Shown: piece after piece, positions 46,765-58,600 of the stretch
Layout of the letters: every line of letters begins with the position of its first letter
Numbering within the stretch: position 1 is the first letter of the stretch
DNA from: Mortierella sp. BCC40632
Taxonomy: Eukaryota > Mortierellomycota > Mortierellomycetes > Mortierellales > Mortierellaceae
DNA length: 64,000 nucleotides
Direction of reading: 5' to 3'
Assembly: GCA_011634665.1 (NCBI GenBank)
Contig: WAEK01000003.1
Location: forward strand, 3,359,501-3,423,500
Position numbers and translations under genes: made by a program
The notes under the pieces: generated by a model
Database searches by the model: none
Told to the model about the DNA's origin: nothing
What the model saw: only the letters and a program-made list of their open reading frames with translations

Positions 46765-49004
46765 TTCCTATTAGAACAACAACCCGTGTTAAACTATTCT
46801 GCTCACTGTTCCGCCAATACCCCAGCTCTCTCTGCTAATGACCTATCTGCTTCGTCTCACATCCCCAAACCTCCGGTGACTCTACTAAAGAAAATGCATT
46901 AAGAGTGATTGGAAGTAGAAGTAAATCTTTATTCGGAACAAAGTCAGAATCTACATTGACTAGTAGCGTCTGCTCTAGCTCTGTTAAGATTCCTACAATA
47001 CATATTTCATTGTCCATTCTGTGTGGTTCCTCTCGTCCTTATCAGGGACTTTTGGCTTTGGTGATGCATACCAGGGAAGGCGTTGCAGAGAATGAGTAAA
47101 AAAAGGAATCCAACCAGGGGTCCTTTGAACCTTTGATTTAGTTTTGATAGAAATCTAGACATCCTCGGGGATTGGTATGATAGCAGCGGATGCCATGCCT
47201 TAAGACACCATGGGTCCCCATGTAAACTAGAAGCTGGTAGATACTCGACAGCCGCAAGCGATAGTTCGCCACGAAGGACCCAACAGATCCCCGTCAAATT
47301 CTCAAGAGCCGACGACACTTGCATAACAAGCCTATGTACAGCTTTTCCCGTGTCCTCATTGGGGGTCTGGATATTAAAGTCTTGGGTATTATCCTAAGAT
47401 TAGCTAACGAACTGGGATTCTAAGAGAGTGGGGTATCACTCGCTTGTATCTTAGTTGAGCAGAAACTGAAATGGCTCAACTCCGGCTGCCTTAGAAGACA
47501 AAAGATCATTACTTGAACCAGACCTCGGGGGCACTCAAATGATGGAATGATACTGAGTCCGATCTCGGACAAGATGAATAGCAATGATTCCGAAGGAAGA
47601 CATCTTTGTATGAAAGGTGGCACTCACTTACTTTCCGCACAGATGCTTGGAGGCACATCTCTCCTGACTAATAGTTCAAGATGTCAAGAGGTGATCGATC
47701 CCATTGATTAGCTGACGGAAAGACGGAAAGTAAGCAATGCCCCTGCTTTGTGGACGTGGCGAAAGGTAAAGTCGAACCATTCGCAGAATTTGACTGGAGT
47801 CGACTCAAATATTTGTGCCGTACGATAGTCTCCACCCATTCCTTAGTAGCTCCAGGCATCTTTTTTATACAGTAAAAGACGTTTATGCATCCTCCCAACA
47901 CGACACTAAAGAGCCCGCATTGTTTGTCGCCCTCTTGCAGCTCTGTGTAGTCGGGATCTTACAACCACAGGCTGCAAAGTCCTCGGGAATAAAAGAATAT
48001 TCACTTGGAGAGTTGCTGTGCTTGCTGCATTGCCTCGTCTGGGTGACTGAGCCTGGACCGACGCGTTTGAATATGGATCATCTAGCGTGGATAGTTGAGG
48101 CATTCCTTCTTTGTTGGCTTCATCTGTTGGGGATGCATCTTTTCTAAAGTACAATATGAATTTGAAAGCAGCTGAAAGTTCAAAGAAGCCGGTAAGACCT
48201 TGATCGAGGAGCGGTCTCTTCTGTCCAATTGAAGAAACCCTTCACTAAAGCCGCCACTGATCGTTCACTGATCGTTGAACGCGTGAGGGTGCCCTCTGAT
48301 ATGCGCCACCAAGTTCAATTGGGATGTTGAGTAGGGTGCCATCGTCATTCTTTCAATCCACCAATAAACGTCCATCGAAGACACCATGGTCAAGGTACTT
48401 CTCGAATAGTGTATCTCTTCTGTAGAAGTATGTGACCAAGTGAAGGAGAGAGGTCTGGAGTCTAAGGCGTTTACCTCCGGTTTTTTATTCGCCCCCTCCC
48501 TAATGTCACCCTATGCTACTTTGTAGACAAGAAGAGATGAAGGATGAGGATGCGCATCATTTTGAAATGAACATTGCTCCTGTGCTCCTCCTCTTCACAG
48601 CCCCGCTCTGGCCTACCCTTTTGCCTTTATTATTGTATTGCATTGACCCAAGCCAGCCCAACCAGCGTTCATCCAACGGTCGCACACGCTGCAGCCCGGT
48701 TGCTGCTCTCCCGCCGCCTTTGTCGGATATCAGTGCTCTCTCTCTTTATTTCTCTCAATGGGCCAGCCCCGTCTCTTCTCTGTGAGTGGGCACGCAGCAC
48801 GCGCGTTGGCAGTCTAGTGGCTGTTCTACTCCCGCCCTCTTTCCTCTCCTGTGCGATTGTCTGTGAGATTGTGCTGCTGTGAAAGCGTGTGTGTGTGTGT
48901 GTGTTGTGTCTGTGTCGCTCCTCTGTTGTCACTGACTGCTCACCCGCTCTCACTCGCTCATTCTATCTCACACACTCTCTCTCTCAGCCAACCAGCCTAC
49001 CAGC

Positions 49005-49080
49005 CCAGTCAGTCAGTCAGTCAGTCAGTCAGTCAGCCAGCCAGCCAGCCAGCCAGCCTACTAGCCTACCAGCCAGCCCA
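49005..49080. repeat. Compound (CAGT)n-(CAGC)n microsatellite
   Basis: About eight CAGT units pass directly into about six CAGC units and degenerate CTAG/CCAG units. It lies in the putative leader of the Gln-rich gene. Confidence 0.9.
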
Positions 49081-49141
49081 GGACACACATCTCATCGGCC
49101 CTGCCACAGCCCTCACAACCCTTTCTCCCTCCTCCTCCTCC

Positions 49142-49172
<31 letters not shown>

Positions 49173-49634
49173 GCTCCTCTTCCTCTTTTCCCCCATCGGT
49201 CATCTCATCTGATTGTGCTTCCCCTGCTGTGATCCTTTGAGCATTCATCTGTCCGTCAAATCTTTTGTTTCATCGCCCGCTCGAGCCCACCAAGCTCTGC
49301 CCTTTGTTGCCCTTTGTGCCCCTGCCCCCCTGCCCTGCCGAGTCTGGTCCGGTACCGGTCCTGTTCGGCCTCCGTCTGTCTCCTCCTCCTCCTCCGCCAC
49401 TGCTTGCTTTTCTCTGCCTTTTACCCGCCGACCCGAACGAACTACAGCGCGCCCATTCTTTTTTTACCCATCGCAAGCCGAGCGTGCGAGCGTTTGAGAG
49501 GAGATTTTCGTGTCTGTCTGTACCTGTCCTCCTCGCCCCCTACCCTGCCCTACCCCACCTCTCACCCACCCAACCCCTGCCCCATCTGCCCGTCCACCAT
49601 CTGACCGACCTCTCGCCGCCCTTTGCTTTTCGAC

Positions 49635-51810
49635 ATGTTCGGTTTCCGCAAGAAAAAGCAAGAGGATCATCACGCTCCTCCTTCCTCACATTCATCCCAA
49701 ACTCAAGCCGCCCCTACCGCCGCAGCCTCTTCCGCTCCATCTCCCCCACGGTCAATCCAGCGCGGCCCATCCGTTAACAACATCGCCATCCCGCCCCGGA
49801 CCAACTCAAACGCTCCAGGTCCCCAACCTGGCCAGAGCCCTAATCCAAGGAACAGCACCCAGGACGTGTACTACCACGCGCAATCACAGCAACAACAGCA
49901 GCAGCAGCAGCAACAACAGTACCAACAGCAACAATCATCGTCGCAATCCCAACAGCCGCCTCCATCCATCCAAGTCCAATACCCACAGCATTCCCAGCAA
50001 CAGCGCGACTCTGATTCCATCTCTGTCAACTCGTCCATGCTCTCCCAGCAACAGTATCAACAGCAGCAGCAGCAGCAGCAATATCAGCAGCAGCAGCAAC
50101 AACAACAGTACCAGCAGCAACAGCAGCAACAGCAGTATCAGCAGCAGCCGCCCATGAGTCAGGGTTCGTACAGTAATGAGTCGATGCTGATGTCACAGCC
50201 ACTGCAATACTACTCGAACCAGAACGACCAGTCGGGGCAATATGGTGGCAACATGTCGGGGGTGGATGACAACTACAATGACAACTATGGCAATATGCAA
50301 GATGATCATCAGATGCAGCAGCAGCAGCAATACCAGATGCAGCAGCAGCAGCAGCAGCAATACCAGATGCAGCAGCAACAGCAGCAACAGCAACAGCAGC
50401 AACAACAGATGCAACAGCAGCAGATGCAACAGCAACAGCAACAGCAACAGCAACAACAGTATCAACAACAACAATACGGAAACCAGATACACAATGACAA
50501 CATGGGTGGAGGCAATGGGTCTTCGGACGGATATTATGGTCAAAACAACATGAACTACGAGAACATGAACTTCGAGAATAGCAGTGGTCAGCTCACCAGC
50601 GGTCATCTCCAGCTGCCAGGCCAGGGTAATGGTAATGGTAATGGCAACGGCAACGGCAACATGAACAACATGAACAACATGAGCAACATGAGCAGCAAGA
50701 GTCTCAATGTGATGGATGGCATGAATAATGGGTCCAACAATGAATCGCACTCGTCCGAGGTCCGCAAGCTCCAGGACGAGGTGCTTTCGTGGAAAAAGTC
50801 TCAAGAGTCATCACAGGCCAAGCTGAACCAGCTCCGCACGACGTTGACGGCCAAGTCTCAGGAGAACAGGGATTTGAACGCTCGACTGAACAAGGTCTCG
50901 TCAGACCGACTGACTTTCCAAGACCTGTTGAACAAGCGTGACAAGGAAATCGACGAGCTCCGGTCCAAATACCTGAATGACGTGCGCCAGATCCGCGCCA
51001 CGGATGACGATCATTCGACTATCGAACAGCGTGTCCGTGTGCTCCAGGCTGCTATCCTACAGCTCACAAAGTCCTCCTCTGGTGATCGCTCTGTGAACTT
51101 GAATGTGGCTGAGGCCCAGGTGTTGGTGATCGAGCCATTCCAAGCACTCAAGACAGAGTCCTATGTCCTCAATATGTTTCTTGAGAAGCACATCATGGAC
51201 ATGCTGCTCGAGCAAATCTTTCATCGCCCCTTCTATGTCGGCTTCCCCTTGGCCAAGCAATTTGACGAGGTCAATCGGTGGATGATCGAGAACAAGTTTC
51301 ATGACCAGGCAGTACGGTTCCGTCAGCAACTCTGCTTCATGTCCGCCAAATCACCGGCGGCCCAGGAGTATGCCTCGAGCGAGGCCAAAAGGATTGCGGA
51401 TGAAATTGTAACCATGCTCCAGAGGTTCTACAACAACTTTTCGGGACAGGCCAAGGTAAAGAGACGTGCTAAAGAAAGACCTGCCATGTTTTCTTTGCCA
51501 GCTTATCATTCCCTCTCTCTCTCTCTTTTTATGACATTGCTAAAACATTGTTGTCTCTATCTTATATTTTCTCTCTCTCGGTTAGGTACTGGACCTGGTC
51601 ACCAAGGCCATTGAGCTGAGTCTGACGATGCGGAGTCAGCATGCCGAGATCAATGCCGAGGTGGTCCCAGGCGACATGGAATACAACCCAGAAAGGATGA
51701 TCCTAGCACATAAGAGCAAAGACAGTGGCAAGGTCCAAGTTTGCGTCATGCCCTGCTTTATTGACACTAATGGGGTTGTGGTTGGCAAGGCCAAGGTTTT
51801 TTGCTGCTAA
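49635..51810 (+). CDS. Gln/Asn-rich coiled-coil protein with conserved C-terminal helical domain, function unknown
   Basis: Exons 49635-51455 and 51586-51810 give 681 aa. The N-terminus MFGFRKKKQ is basic. Residues about 86-280 are broken poly-Gln encoded by mixed CAG/CAA, followed by Asn/Met/Gly-rich repeats (GNGNGNGNGN, then MNNMNNMSNMSS). A heptad coiled coil spans about 374-454 (EVRKLQDEVLSWKKSQ through KRDKEIDELRSKYL). The C-terminal 225 residues look globular and all-helical: NMFLEKHIMDMLLEQIFHRP, FYVGFPLAKQFDEVNRWM, EIVTMLQRFYNNFSGQAKVL; it ends VMPCFIDTNGVVVGKAKVFC with paired final Cys. I do not recognise this domain. Gln/Asn-rich tracts of this length are prion-like and often drive condensates; that is inference. 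The start is the first ATG before the basic motif. Confidence 0.85.
49890..50470 (+). repeat. Imperfect CAG/CAA (poly-Gln) tract
   Basis: In-frame CAG/CAA blocks are broken by Tyr, Met and short non-Gln segments. Mixed codons limit pure-repeat slippage and suggest the Gln content is maintained. Confidence 0.9.
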
Positions 51811-52127
51811 GGAGAGCAGTAGACTTTACACCCTCTTCTCCTTCTTTCTCTCCCCCTTTCCTCCAATGACGGCAGTCTTGTCTCTTATCTACTCTCCCTA
51901 CCCACCTTCCCCTTCTTCTCGCTCTTCTCGATTGCTCTTGGGGTGCATGAAGGAGGATCTCGAGCCCGACAAGCATTTCATCTACCATCATTGACCCCCC
52001 CTCCATCCGATATCCCTGTCCTCCCCGTTATCTTTTTTTTTTTTTTTTCAGAGTTCTCCAACATGGTCTCCTGTTTTAACTCTTGTTTTCTTCCACTATC
52101 CCCTCTCTCTCTCCACATCCCATCCAT

Positions 52128-52165
<38 letters not shown>

Positions 52166-53796
52166 TATATTTTTTTATTTTATTTTATTTTTTTCTTCGT
52201 CTCATCATTTCTGCACAATAATACACCTTTTTTCACTCCCCAAAATGAAAAATCTCGATTAACTGTGCAATAAAATACCACGTTCCCTTTTTTTTTTTTT
52301 TGTGAATTTGTAATTTAGGGTGTGTCCAACAGGAGTACCAAGATCCACTAGACCCCAAAATTAAACAAAAAATTAAAAAAAAGGCCCAACTAGAGCCTAA
52401 GACCAAAGTGGCTGTAGACAAAATCCAATCATTGCCGCGCATGGTGGAACTAAATATGAGGAGATGGCGGGAGGAGAAGAGAACCGCTAGTGGTATGAAA
52501 GAAGCTCTTTTTTTTGCGTGTGCTGGATGCAAGGGATGTTCACAGAAGGAAACACGTTTATAGGCCCTAGTAGAAGATAGGTCCGAAATGGACATGAACA
52601 GAACAGTGTTGGACAATTTTCTCATTCTCTTTCTCTTCTCTCTCTCTCACACTCTTCTCTCTCTAATGTCAACTGTCAGGCACAAAAGGGAAAGGGGGTG
52701 GGGAGGTGATGGAGAAGAGGGGCTATAAATGATGCCGGGAGAAGAAAGGGATCAAAGGGGTGGAGCGGGAGGGGAGTTAAGTGGGCGAGTGAAGAAACGG
52801 AAGGGTTTGTGTATCCTTGGGAAAGTACCAGCCAGGGCCGCACATCACCTCGTCTACATTGGGTCTCGCTGGCATGGTGACGGGCAGGTGCGTGCTGGAA
52901 TGGGGTCAGCCATCACAAAGGATTAGGTCGCGCAGAGAGAGATCGCTCCGACCTGTCCACGATTTTTCATTCGCCTCCACACACACACACACACACACAC
53001 ATACCATGACTGGACAAGAAATGACTAGAAGTGGAGCACGGCTGGCGCACGGCAAATGTATTTGTGTATGAGTGGGTGTGTGTGCATGGTTGAGAGTAGG
53101 AAAAGGAAAGGGGTGGTAAGGAGGAGGGGGTGCAGTGCATGGCATGGATGAATTTGTGAGGGTTCGGATGTGGTCTGGCCAACAAAGGCTTTGGGCTGTC
53201 CGTCCCGGGGGTCAACGATGCACGGGAAGGTTGAGCAAAGGATGCTGGTCTGGCAGCGTGCTGGACAAAGTTGGCGACGTAGGACAGAAAAGGCACCTTC
53301 ATCCACATCCCCGTCCCCCTCTCCTCCCCTGTTGGATGGTCAATGGATGCATGTGAGGCCTGCCCTTTGAACACATGCAACCCATTGGCCCTGGGGAGCA
53401 CGTTCACAGCCAATGGTCAAGATCGAGGACCACCGCGCGGAAAGCGACTGGCCTGGCCTTGTCCAGAGGACGGAGAGAGGAAGCTGCTGGTGGTGGTGGT
53501 GGTGGTGGCAGCCAACCTGTGCCCGCCCGGCACAGTGGAGCATGGATCGATACTGGTGAAAGTTCTTTCCTCTCTCTTACACTCTTTGTCTCTTCTCTTT
53601 TCCCCGATCACCCTTTTTGGATCGCACATCGGATCGATTGCTGGCTCGGCATTCGTGCTCATCTCATTCACCCCTTCTACCTTCTCCCACCTCTTGCTGC
53701 ATCGGCATCCGACGAGCCCAACACACCGTCTCATTGTTCCGTGCCGCCAGTGCCTCCGCCGTCGTCCTTCTTTCTCTTTCTCACTTCCTTTCTCTT

Positions 53797-53827
<31 letters not shown>

Positions 53828-55394
53828 CTTTTTCTCTATCTCTGACCACTCGGCCTGGATCGCAACGGCACGCCGCTCCTTTACACCAGCACGACACACT
53901 CGCTCCTCTCCTCTCCTTCTCTCATTTTATCTCTCTCTCTCTCTCTCTTTCCCTCTCTCACACACGCATACTTTCTCCCTTTGTCTCTTCCTAATCTCCA
54001 GCACGCACACTTCCATTCACTCTCCCACCCTTTGGCCAGTCTCGGTAAGTCTCGCAAAAGAACGAGAGTGAAGGCGAAGGAGACTGCGACCCCAGGGGAC
54101 AGTGACTGTCATGCTGCCAGGCACCGCGTCCATGGGCGCAAGCCCCTTCCCTTCAATGCAGGCGGGACGAGAGCGTGAGCGGAGATGGGTTGTGATAATG
54201 TATGAATGAATGAGCAAGAAGACAGATGGCCTCGCTTTGCTACTTTTGGGCGGTCGTGGTCCAGTCTGGGCGAGGACCGTTGTACTGACAGGGTAGTGAG
54301 AGGGTCGGACCAAAAGGACTGCCACGCAGATGTTGACCACTCCACGAGAGGTGAGCCTTCAATGGACCTGTGCTGCCTGTCAACTCTAATTGCTGACTGT
54401 CGCGGTGCTCGTCCTCGTGTGCAGAGCCGCTCCGACCGGAGCATTCCCATCCAACCATCATGCCCACGTTGGTCAAGGACTGGATGTGGGCACACTGACT
54501 TCGATGAGTCTGATTGTCCGCTCCAAATGGAAATCGTTCAAGATGGGCCCGACAATCGACTCTAGACGGAGTAAAAAGAAGAAGAAAAAAAAAATGGTGT
54601 GTGCCTGAAAGGAACTCTCTGCCCTGACTTGGATGATGCCCTTGATCTGGCGTGAATCATGGTCAAGATCGCGGAGTAATTAAACTGTACTCCATCTTGC
54701 TTGCCTCACTTTCCTGTGTTTGCTTGCGTGCTTGTTTGCTTGCCGCCTCTGCTTCCTTCCTATCTTTTTTCGGTGGTGGTTCGCGCCCCAACCACCTTCT
54801 CTCACCCCCAAAACACCCAGCCGCATGAAAGCACCCCTTTCATCGTCCTCCCTGCTTTGTCCCATGTCGTGTGAGCAACCCATCCTGGGACAGAATCGTT
54901 CGGAGAAGATTGGTCTTCTTTTCCTCATGCACCCGCCTCCCATGTCCGCGGCTCGTTCGTTGCTTTGCGCCTGTGTGTGTGCTCTCACGGTCAGCCGCGG
55001 GCAGGACGGGATCCTGCGTTCCCCCCGTTGCCCGGGATAAAGCGAGATGCGGCATGCGTACTTGGTGAGCGCTGTGGGCCCGGTAGGATGCTTCTGGGCC
55101 CTTGGCCACTCTGACTTTGTTCACAAAATCAAGGAGTCGGCCGGATCCGCCCGCGACTGACTGGCAGGCTTCGGGTCATATCCGTCTCCATCCTGGTCCT
55201 GTTAGGGTAGACCTCAGCCCCGCCCATTGTGGATCCTACTCGACTTGAAGGGCTACCCTCAGGGCGTCTATTTCTGACCCCGTTCAGGGATCGGACGAAG
55301 ACCATCAACTCGCCAAGCCTACTCCTGACGAGTTCTTATTCTCTTTCCACATCCCCTTTCGCCCTTGAGCACGTCCCTCGATTGGTTTTTCTTT

Positions 55395-55428
<34 letters not shown>

Positions 55429-55662
55429 TCACACATACCCTTTCTCTTTACCCCTCTTTCCTGTCCAGAACAAGCTCTTGGAGTCCTCCTGGGTTGCAGC
55501 TTCTTACCATTGCAGGAGCCTGCTCTCACTCACACCGTTTCTTTTTCTTTCCTGGACCCACTAGTTGACCAGGCTGCATTCGTAAAGAGCCCTCGCCTCC
55601 TCACCACACGACCAACTCAAAAAGAAAACAGAAAAAGCAAGCGCCCCAACTTTGCCTATACA
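51811..55662. other. Intergenic region and probable leader of the MYND gene
   Basis: It holds T-runs (for example 52131-52163), CT-rich blocks near 53770-53960, and (CA)n at 52979-53001 and about 55398-55430. A TATAAA-like site lies at 52724-52729 on the plus strand. No protein or RNA gene could be supported. Confidence 0.55.
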
Positions 55663-58600
55663 ATGATGCGGTCGGACCCGAACCCAATAGAATCCTACTG
55701 CACACGCAGTAAGAGTCTGGCCCATGGCGGCTGTACAATTGCCCCGATCGCCTTTCAGCCATCTCCCAGAGCCAGCGCCTATTGCGAACAAGTATTTAAC
55801 CGCGAGCGTACACTCGACCAAGTGAATGCATTTGTGAGACACCAGGGAGAAGATCTCGGCTCCACCGATGAGAGGAGACGTTCCAGGGACGGTGCCGACA
55901 GTGATTACGACAACATCAACGACTGCAATAGAAGTAGCAATGATGACCCTTCTCAACAGAACAATAATGCTCCTCGCTCTAGGCATTATGTCTCCTCCCC
56001 AGCCAATGATTGCAATTTATCCGCCGTACGAAATGTTGCCGCGAGCACAGCGTCGGATAAAGAGAGAGTACTTGAGTGGGCCAAATCACCTATGCCAGCA
56101 GCAGTTGCCCCGACCCAGTCTAACCTTCCGACCCTCCAGTCCCCCTGTCCTGCGGATCGGCACCCTCTGTCATCTTCATTATTATCGCCCATCACGGTCT
56201 CGGTAGGTTGGCATTACAAAGGGTCCACAACCCCTTCTCCCCGCGAGCACTCTCAGCCCACCCAATAGCCCCCTTCCCCCGCGTAGGACAAGACCACACG
56301 GACATGGAGTGGGATAGCTTCTCGTCTTTCGGGTTTAGTCTGCTCTTTGTCACACGCTGGCCTTCTAGTATGCCCATTTGTATCCCTGATAGTGACCTTG
56401 GAGGAGTACCATGGTCCCTCCTCCATTCTCTTACTTTCCCCTCTCCCCTCCCCCTAACCCACATTCTGCACCAGGGTCACTTTTTGTACTTGCCTACGCT
56501 TTGGTACTGCCTTGATATTAACCTCGGCTCATTTGTCTTTATCGATCCTGTATCAATTAGCACAAACAGCTGGCCGGCTCTGGAGAATGTTCTCCAGACA
56601 GCCCCACCGTTCCCACACCACCCACGGATCGGCTGCAGCAACTACCTGCATCAGTGCTATCGCCTATCCCTGCGCCTTTGGGAGCAGCTGCTTCTAATAT
56701 CCGAGACTGTCACTGCGATCGGTCCAGGGCGAGTGATGGATCTGACTCGACCCATGGGTCACCTTTGCGGTCGTCTGTGCAGGATCTGCAGAAGCAGCGC
56801 CCACGACAAGAGCAAGAGCAACAACATCTCGTCCTTGCACACCCCTTACCCCATCGTCATTGCCATCGCCGTCGTCGCCATCGACGAAGCCTTTGGCTTG
56901 CCCATCTGCAGGAGCAGCGACCACCACTGTCCAACGAACGTTCACCGCCTAGGCAAGGACTGCAAGGTCTACATTGCCCTCAGCACCCACCGCTTCAATC
57001 TCAGCCGCATCGATCGCGATTTCTTTCTCAGCCGCGAACAGTGTGTCAGGCTGACAAGGGCTCGAGCAGCAGCGGCAACAGTAAAAGCAACACTAATGTC
57101 GTCCTCGGCACTGGTCCTGACCTGTCATCTCCTTCAACGTTCTTGCGAGCATCGAACTCGACAGTCGATTCATACCTACCCCATAACCAAAAGGACAGTC
57201 GCAAGGTGAGCCGTGGCAAGGATAAGGACCAGAGAGATAACAGTGCCCCGTCCGATCCAGGCCTGTGTCCGTCGTTGGACAGACCACGTTGCGACTGCGA
57301 CGGTGCAGTGACACGGGTAGAGCACACACATGCATCGGACGGCGGGGCAAGGTGGGCAGAAACAGCAGCAAAAGACGCCCAGCCGCACGCCACATCCTGT
57401 CTATTGTCCAGCCGTGTGCACGCCAACTCCTCTTTCTCTTTTTCCTCTCCTTTGTCCTTGTCCTCGTCCTCATCTTCGTCCTCACTTTGGCACCACCGTC
57501 CGCCGCCATCCGCGATCGTCTTTCACTCCCGCTGCCGTTCCTATCCTTTTTCCACATTCCCTTGTTCCACTGCTGCAGGTGCTGGTCGTCGTTTTTTTTG
57601 CAGTAGTAGTGGCAGCAGAAGTAGCATCAGTAGCCACAACAGCAACAACAGCAGCAGAAGTGCATCATCTGTTTCCACACCTTCCTCTCCGCTCTCCCCT
57701 CTCATCTCACCCGCCTCCTCCTTAGCCTCATTGCCATCACTACCTCTGTTGTCGCCCTCGGCCACGCCCTCCTCGGATTATCCTCCAAGCTCTCCAGTGT
57801 CGTCCGACTGTTCCTCCTGCGCCAATTGCTTCCGACACCCTCTGTCGACTGATACCCCGAGGCACAAGCACCGTCTCCGCATCATCACCACTCGCTCCTC
57901 TGTCCCCGCCATTCGCCTTCCTCCTCCTGAGCCAACAGTGTCCCCGACCACTCCTTGCTCTGGCACCTCTTCCCGTTCTGCCCCCTCCTCACTCTCACTC
58001 TTACCCCTACTCCCATCTCCAACCCGGCCCCAAGGATCCACTCATCTGTCCAGCAACAACGTTAACAATAATAGCATCGTCAACAACAGCAACAGTAGTA
58101 GTTGCAGTAGCACTCGTCTTCGACAAAATTCACTCCCTCTCCTTTCTGTGTCGACCCTCTCTCCTCGCCCATCGCTCTCGCGATCACCCTCTCTGTCCTC
58201 ACTCCCCTTTTGCGGCTCTCCCTGCTCACCTAGCCAACGGTCCCAGAGCCTCTTGGGCGAATCGACAACAAGCACGACGTTGTCGTACGCATATTCTGGC
58301 CCGTTCCTTTCCATCCCTTTAAGTTCGTCCTCGGAGCTCTTGTTGCTTGCCCAAAGTAACGACAGCAGCCTCGGCATCAACTGCATCAGCAATAACAGCA
58401 ACAGCATCAATAACTCTAATACTAATAGCGTCGGCCACAGCACCCTCCCCACCGCAGCCAACCGTCTCCGAGATCTCAGCATCCCCCAGCCCACGTCCTC
58501 TCAACAACAACAACAGCAACAACAACAACAGATTGTTGACATCAACGGCGACCCTCTCCATATCATGACCCGGCAGCGCTCCAAATCCATTTCCTCGATT

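Larger units (their letters stand above)
45418..49634. other. Intergenic region; central part possibly decayed sequence
   Basis: 45418-46080 is the promoter side of the unknown gene. 46090-48480 is mixed-composition DNA with almost no microsatellites except (TTTTC)n, with short frames on both strands all broken by stops; it may be an old pseudogene or mobile-element remnant, but no family is recognisable. 48850-49634 is a pyrimidine-rich leader for the Gln-rich gene with compound simple repeats. Confidence 0.5.

Noticed and set aside
50193..50804. Leu/Val/His-rich minus-strand frame opposite the Gln tract
   Set aside because: Antisense of CAG/CAA repeats gives poly-Leu; no independent evidence of a gene.
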